A stretch of DNA of 64,000 nt, taken from NCBI GenBank assembly GCA_964019135.1, contig OZ025248.1:32977670-33041669 (forward strand), read 5' to 3'. Positions 57,247-64,000 of the stretch are shown here, piece after piece. A model generated the notes under the pieces. That model worked only from the letters and a program-made list of their open reading frames with translations. It was not told the DNA's origin and did no database searches. The stretch comes from Arenicola marina (Eukaryota; Annelida; Polychaeta; Arenicolidae). Position 1 is the first letter of the stretch; the number at the start of each line of letters is the position of its first letter. The position numbers and the translations under genes are program-made.

Positions 57247-60200
57247 CAGGGCCTCATATCACGCGTTATCCCGAGCTGCCCACAGAGCCTCATATCCCAA
57301 GCTGCCCAGAGCCTCATATCCCAAGCTGCCCAGAGCCTTATATCCCAAGCTGCCCACAGAGCCTCATATCCCGAGCTGCCCACAGAGCCTCATATCCCAA
57401 GCTGCCCACAAAGCCTCATATCCCAAGCTGCCCACAGAGCCTCATATCCCAAGCTGCCCACAGAGCCTCATATCCCGAGCTGCCCACAAAGCCTCATATC
57501 CCAAGCTGCCCACAGAGCCTCATATCCCGAGCTGCCCACAGAGCCTCATATCCCAAGCTGCCCACAGAGCCTCATATCCCGAGCTGCCCACAGAGCCTCA
57601 TATCCCGAGCTGCCCACAGAGCCTCATATCCCGAGCTGCCCACAGAGCCTCATATCCCGAGCTGCCCACAGAGCCTCATATCCCAAGCTGCCCACAGAGC
57701 CTCATATCCCAAGCTGCCCACAGAGCCTCATATCCCAAGCTGCCCACAGAGCCTCATATCCCGAGCTGCCCACAGAGCCTCGTATCCCGAGCTGCCCAGA
57801 GCCTTATATCCCGAGCTTCCCACAGAGCCTCATATTCCGAGCTGCCCACAGAGCCTCATATCCCAAGCTGCCCACAGAGCCTCATATCCCGAGCTGCCCA
57901 CAGAGCCTTGTATCCCGAGCTTCCCACAGAGCCTCATATCCCAAGCTGCCCACAGAGCCTCATATCCCAAGCTGCCCACAGAGCCTCATATCCCGAGCTG
58001 CCCACAGAGCCTTGTATCCCGAGCTTCCCACAGAGCCTCATATCCCAAGCTGCCCACAGAGCCTCATATCCCAAGCTGCCCACAGAGCCTCATATCCCGA
58101 GCTGCCCACAGAGCCTCATATCCCGAGCTGCCCACAGAGCCTTGTATCCCGAGCTTCCCACAGAGCCTCATATCCCAAGCTGCCCACAGAGCCTCATATC
58201 CCAAGCTGCCCACAGAGCCTCATATCCCAAGCTGCCCACAGAGCCTCATATCCCAAGCTGCCCACAGAGCCTCATATCCCAAGCTGCCCACAGAGCCTTG
58301 TATCCCGAGCTGCCCACAGAGCCTCATATCCCGAGCTGCCCACAGAGCCTCATCTCCCAAGCTGCCCACAGAGCCTCATATCCCAAGCTGCCCACAGAGC
58401 CTCATATCCCAAGCTGCCCACAGAGCCTCATATCCCAAGCTGCCCACAGAGCCTCATATCCCAAGCTGCCCACAGAGCCTCATATCCCGAGCTGCTCACA
58501 GAGCCTCATATCCCGAGCTGCCCACAGAGCCTCATATCCCGAGCTGCCCACAGAGCCTCATATCCCGAGCTGCCCACAGAGCCTCATATCCCAAGCTGCC
58601 CACAGAGCCTCATATCCCAAGCTGCCCACAGAGCCTCATATCCCGAGCTGCCCACAGAGCCTCATATCCCAAGCTGCCCACAGAGCCTCATATCCCAAGC
58701 TGCCCACAGAGCCTCGTATCCCAAGCTGCCCACAGAGCCTCATATCCCAAGCTGCCCACAGAGCCTCGTATCCCAAGCTGTCCACAGAGCCTCACATCCC
58801 GAGCTGCCCACAGAGCCTCATATCCCAAGCTGCCCACAGAGCCTCATATCCCAAGCTGCCCACAGAGCCTCATATCCCGAGCTGCCCAGAGAGCCTCATA
58901 TCCCAAGCTGCCCACAGAGCCTCATATCCCAAGCTGCCCACAGAGCCTCATATCCCAAGCTGCCCACAGAGCCTCATATCCCAAGCTGCCCACAGAGCCT
59001 CATATCCCGAGCTGCCCACAGAGCCTCGTATCCCGAGCTGCCCAGAGCCTTATATCCCGAGCTTCCCACAGAGCCTCATATTCCGAGCTGCCCACAGAGC
59101 CTCATATCCCAAGCTGCCCACAGAGCCTCATATCCCAAGCTGCCCACAGAGCCTCATATCCCAAGCTGCCCACAGAGCCTCATATCCCAAGCTGCCCACA
59201 GAGCCTCATATCCCAAGCTGCCCACAGAGCCTCATATCCCAAGCTGCCCACAGAGCCTCATATCCCAAGCTGCCCACAGAGCCTCATATCCCAAGCTGCC
59301 CACAGAGCCTCATATCCCAAGCTGCCCACAGAGCCTCATATCCCAAGCTGCCCACAGAGCCTCGTATCCCAAGCTGCCCACAGAGCCCCATATCCCAAGC
59401 TGCCCACAGAGCCTCATATCCCGAGCTGCCCACAGAGCCTCATATCCCAAGCTGCCCACAGAGCCTCATATCCCAAGCTGCCCACAGAGCCTCGTATCCC
59501 AAGCTGCCCACAGAGCCTCATATCCCAAGCTGCCCACAGAGCCTCATATCCCAAGCTGTCCACAGAGCCTCATATCCCGAGCTGCCCACAGAGCCTCATA
59601 TCCCAAGCTGCCCACAGAGCCTCATATCCCAAGCTGCCCACAGAGCCTCATATCCCGAGCTGCCCACAGAGCCTCATATCCCAAACTGCCCACAGAGCCT
59701 CATATCCCAAGCTGCCCACAGAGCCTCATATCCCAAGCTGCCCACAGAGCCTCATATCCCAAGCTGCCCACAGAGCCTCATATCCCAAGCTGCCCACAGA
59801 GCCTCATATCCCGAGCTGCCCACAGAGCCTCGTATCCCGAGCTGCCCAGAGCCTTATATCCCGAGCTTCCCACAGAGCCTCATATCCCGAGCTGCCCACA
59901 GAGCCTCATATCCCAAGCTGCCCACAGAGCCTCATATCCCGAGCTGCCCAGAGAGCCTCATATCCCAAGCTGCCCACAGAGCCTCATATCCCAAGCTGCC
60001 CACAGAGCCTCATATCCCAAGCTGCCCACAGAGCCTCATATCCCAAGCTGCCCACAGAGCCTCATATCCCAAGCTGCCCACAGAGCCTCATATCCCAAGC
60101 TGCCCACAGAGCCTCGTATCCCAAGCTGCCCACAGAGCCTCATATCCCAAGCTGCCCACAGAGCCTCATATCCCGAGCTGCCCACAGAGCCTCATATCCC

Positions 60201-63200
60201 AAGCTGCCCACAGAGCCTCGTATCCCAAGCTGCCCACAGAGCCTCGTATCCCAAGCTGCCCACAGAGCCTCATATCCCGAGCTGCCCACAGAGCCTCATA
60301 TCCCAAGCTGCCCACAGAGCCTCATATCCCGAGCGGCCCACAGAGCCTCATATCCCAAGCTGCCCACAGAGCCTCATATCCCAAGCTGCCCACAGAGCCT
60401 CATATCCCGAGCTGCCCACAGAGCCTCGTATCCCGAGCTGCCCAGAGCCTCATATCCCGAGCTTCCCACAGAGCCTCATATCCCAAGCTGCCCACAGAGC
60501 CTCATATCCCAAGCTGCCCACAGAGCCTCATATCCCAAGCTGCCCACAGAGCCTCATATCCCAAGCTGCCCACAGAGCCTCGTATCCCAAGCTGCCCACA
60601 GAGCCTCATATCCCAAGCTGCCCACAGAGCCTCATATCTCGAGCTGCCCACAGAGCCTCATATCCCAAGCTGCCCACAGAGCCTCATATCCCAAGCTGCC
60701 CACAAAGCCTCGTATCCCAAGCTGCCCACAGAGCCTCATATCCCAAGCTGCCCACAGAGCCTCATATCCCGAGCTGCCCACAGAGCCTCATATCCCAAGC
60801 TGCCCACAGAGCCTCATATCCCAAGCTGCCCACAGAGCCTCATATCCCGAGCTGCCCACAGAGCCTCGTATCCCGAGCTGCCCAGAGCCTCATATCCCGA
60901 GCTTCCCACAGAGCCTCATATCCCAAGCTGCCCACAGAGCCTCATATCCCAAGCTGCCCACAGAGCCTCATATCCCAAGCTGCCCACAGAGCCTCATATC
61001 CCAAGCTGCCCACAGAGCCTCGTATCCCAAGCTGCCCACAGAGCCTCATATCCCAAGCTGCCCACAGAGCCTCATATCCCGAGCTGCCCACAGAGCCTCA
61101 TATCCCAAGCTGCCCACAGAGCCTCATATCCCAAGCTGCCCACAAAGCCTCGTATCCCAAGCTGCCCACAGAGCCTCATATCCCAAGCTGCCCACAGAGC
61201 CTCATATCCCGAGCTGCCCACAGAGCCTCATATCCCAAGCTGCCCACAGAGCCTCATATCCCAAGCTGCCCACAGAGCCTCATATCCCGAGCTGCCCACA
61301 GAGCCTCGTATCCCAAGCTGCCCACAGAGCCTCATATCCCGAGCTTCCAACAGAGCCTCATATCCCGAGCTGCCCACAGAGCCTCATATCCCGAGCTGCC
61401 CACAGAGCCTCATATCCCCGAGCTGCCCACAGAGCCTCATATCCCGAGCTGCCCACAGAGCCTCATATCCCCGAGCTGCCCACAGAGCCTCATATCCCGA
61501 GCTGCCCACAGAGCCTCATATCCCCGAGCTGCCCACAGAGCCTCATATCCCAAGCTGCCCACAGAGCCTTGTATCCCGAGCTGCCCACAGTCTCGTATCC
61601 CCGAGCTGCCCACAGAGCCTCGTATCCCAAGCTGCCCACAGAGCCTCATATCCCGAGCTGCCCACAGAGCCTCATATCCCGAGCTGCCCACAGAGCCTCA
61701 TATCCCAAGCTGCCCACAGAGCCTCATATCCCAAGCTGCCCACAGAGCATCATATCCCAAGCTGCCCACAGAGCCTCATATCCCGAGCTGCCCACAGAGC
61801 CTCATATCCCCAGCTGCCCACAGAGCCTCATATCCCAAGCTGCCCACAGAGCCTCATATCCCAAGCTGCCCACAGAGCCTCATATCCCAAGCTGCCCACA
61901 GAGCCTCATATCCTAAGCTGCCCACAGAGCCTCGTATCCCAAGCTGCCCACAGAGCCTCGTATCCCAAGCTGCCCACAGAGCCTCATATCCCAAGCTGCC
62001 CACAGAGCCTCATATCCCAAGCTGCCCACAGAGCCTCGTATCCCAAGCTGCCCACAGAGCCTCATATCCCAAGCTGCCCACAGAGCCTCGTATCCCAAGC
62101 TGCCCACAGAGCCTCATATCCCAAGCTGCCCACAGAGCCTCATATCCCAAGCTGCCCACAGAGCCTCATATCCCAAGCTGCCCACAGAGCCTCATATCCC
62201 AAGCTGCCCACAGAGCCTCATATCCCAAGCTGCCCACAGAGCCTTATATCCCAAGCTGCCCACAGAGCCTCATATCCCGAGCTGCCCACAGAGCCTCATA
62301 TCCCGAGCTGCCCACAGAGCCTCGTATCCCGAGCTGCCCACAGAGCCTCATATCCCAAGCTGCCCACAGAGCCTCGTATCCCGAGCTGCCCACAGAGCCT
62401 CATATCCCGAGCTGCCCACAGAGCCTCATATCCCAAGCTGCCCACAGAGCCTCATATCCCAAGCTGCCCACAGAGCCTCATATCCCAAGCTGCCCACAGA
62501 GCCTCGTATCCCAAGCTGCTCACAGACCTCATATCCCAAGCTGCCCACAGAGCCTCATATCCCGAGCTTCCAACAGAGCCTCATATCCCGAGCTGCCCAC
62601 AGAGCCTCATATCCCGAGCTGCCCACAGAGCCTCATACCCCGAGCTGCCCACAGAGCCTCATATCCCAAGCTGCCCACAGAACCTCGTATCCCGAGCTGC
62701 CCACAGAGCCTCATATCCCAAGCTGCCCACAGAGCCTCATATCACGCGTTATCCCGAGCTGCCCACAGAGCCTCATATCCCGAGCTGCCCACAGAGCCTC
62801 ATATCCCCGAGCTGCCCACAGAGCCTCATATCCCAAGCTGCCCACAGAGCCTTGTATCCCGAGCTGCCCACAGAGCCTCGTATCCCGAGCTGCCCACAGA
62901 GCCTCATATCCCAAGCTGCCCACAGAGCCTCATATCCCAAGCTGCCCACAGAGCCTCGTATCCCGAGCTGCCCACAGAGCCTCATATCCCGAGCTGCCCA
63001 CAGAGCCTCATATCCCAAGCTGCCCACAGAGCCTCATATCCCGAGCTGCCCACAGAGCCTCATATCCCAAGCTGCCCACAGAGCCTCATATCCCGAGCTG
63101 CCCACAGAGCCTCATATCCCAAGCTGCCCACAGAGCCTCATATCCCAAGCTGCCCACAGAGCCTCATATCCCAAGCTGCCCACAGAGCCTCATATCCCGA

Positions 63201-64000
63201 GCTGCCCACAGAGCCTCATATCCCAAGCTGCCCACAGAGCCTTGTATCCCGAGCTGCCCACAGAGCCTCGTATCCCGAGCTGCCCACAGAGCCTCATATC
63301 CCAAGCTGCCCACAGAGCCTCATATCCCAAGCTGCCCACAGAGCCTTGTATCCCGAGCTGCCCACAGAGCCTCGTATCCCGAGCTGCCCACAGAGCCTCA
63401 TATCCCGAGCTGCCCACAGAGCCTCATATCCCGAGCTGCCCACAGAGCCTCATATCCCAAGCTGCCCACAGAGCCTCATATCCCAAGCTGCCCACAGAGC
63501 CTCATATGCCGAGCTGCCCACAGAGCCTCATATCCCAAGCTGCCCACAGAGCCTCGTATCCCGAGCTGCCCACAGAGCCTCATATCCCAAGCTGCCCACA
63601 GAGCCTCATATCCCGAGCTGCCCACAGAGCCTCATATCCCAAGCTGCCCACAGAGCCTCATATCCCAAGCTGCCCACAGAGCCCCATATCCCGAGCTGCC
63701 CACAGAGCCTCATATCCCGAGCTGCCCACAGAGCCTCATATCCCAAGCTGCCCACAGAGCCTCATATCCCAAGCTGCCCACAGAGCCTCATATCCCGAGC
63801 TGCCCACAGAGCCTCATATCCCGAGCTGCCCACAGAGCCTCATATCCCGAGCTGCCCACAGAGCCTCATATCCCGAGCTGCCCACAGAGCCTCATATCCC
63901 GAGCTGCCCACAGAGCCTCATATCCCAAGCTGCCCACAGAGCCTCATATCCCAAGCTGCCCACAGAGCCTCATATCCCAAGCTGCCCACAGAGCCTCATA
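57247..64000. repeat. 26-bp satellite array, runs off the window
   Basis: About 260 copies of a 26-bp unit (CTGCCCACAGAGCCTCATAT + CCCAAG or CCCGAG) occupy 6.7 kb. Most variation is the single A/G in CCAAGC/CCGAGC. The unit lacks plus-strand stops in all frames, so a 26-bp step cycles the frames and gives a 1566-codon false ORF (57216-61916). A 440-bp (17-unit) higher-order repeat is clear at 60421, 60861 and 61301. It lies upstream of the MORC-like exons, presumably in an intron of that gene. Confidence 0.97.

Noticed and set aside
57216..61916. 1566-codon ORF with a repeated TEPHIPSCPQSLISQAAHRA pattern
   Set aside because: It is the 26-bp satellite read through all three frames in turn; it has no non-repeat domain and no splice or start context.

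Overview
The window is eukaryotic nuclear DNA from an animal, most likely a marine invertebrate. Coding segments are short exons joined by GT-AG introns in compatible phases, tRNA-derived SINEs and non-autonomous DNA transposons are present, and the protein families (CAP-Gly/coiled coil, ankyrin repeat, MORC-like) are metazoan in style. The introns are packed with minisatellites. Amphioxus is one known case of minisatellite-rich introns, but the species cannot be fixed from sequence alone. There is no operon-like organisation, CRISPR array, rRNA gene or intact tRNA gene.

Three genes can be supported. (1) Plus strand, 1971-29985: the 3' part of a gene of at least 12 exons. It encodes a disordered N-terminal region, several coiled-coil segments, a proline/serine-rich linker and a C-terminal CAP-Gly domain split over three exons. 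Every reconstructed exon junction keeps the frame, giving about 885 codons in the window. One intron is 16.5 kb (11857-28364) and is largely tandem repeats. (2) Plus strand, 36848-38344: an apparently intronless 498-residue ankyrin-repeat protein ending in a CaaX box (CVIS), so probably a prenylated membrane-associated scaffold. (3) Minus strand, 56967-52841: the last three recognised exons (1073 codons) of a gene whose coiled-coil segments resemble the C-terminal part of MORC2-type chromatin ATPases, followed by a long disordered tail with a SUMO-interacting-like motif and a coding minisatellite. The ATPase part would lie to the right, beyond the 26-bp satellite.

The rest is dominated by about twenty unrelated tandem arrays (units of 14 to 67 bp). 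By my tally they cover about 23-24 kb, over a third of the window, ending in a 26-bp satellite that fills 57.25-64.0 kb and runs off the end. These arrays produce many long false ORFs. Between them sit transposable elements whose boundaries can be read directly. They include a 1516-bp fold-back element with minisatellite-bearing inverted arms and an 8-bp target duplication (21561-23076), and a 464-bp MITE inserted into a minisatellite with a 4-bp duplication (43284-43747). There is also a tRNA-SINE with an 11-bp target duplication (41479-41737), an element with roughly 180-bp inverted arms (49769-50412), a neighbouring remnant with a psq-like HTH ORF (50452-51060), and several palindromic miniature elements.

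The three genes show no evident functional linkage. The most unusual aspect of the window is the repeat architecture, in particular minisatellite arrays built into transposon arms and multi-site arrays such as the TGACGTCA-bearing 32-bp repeat.
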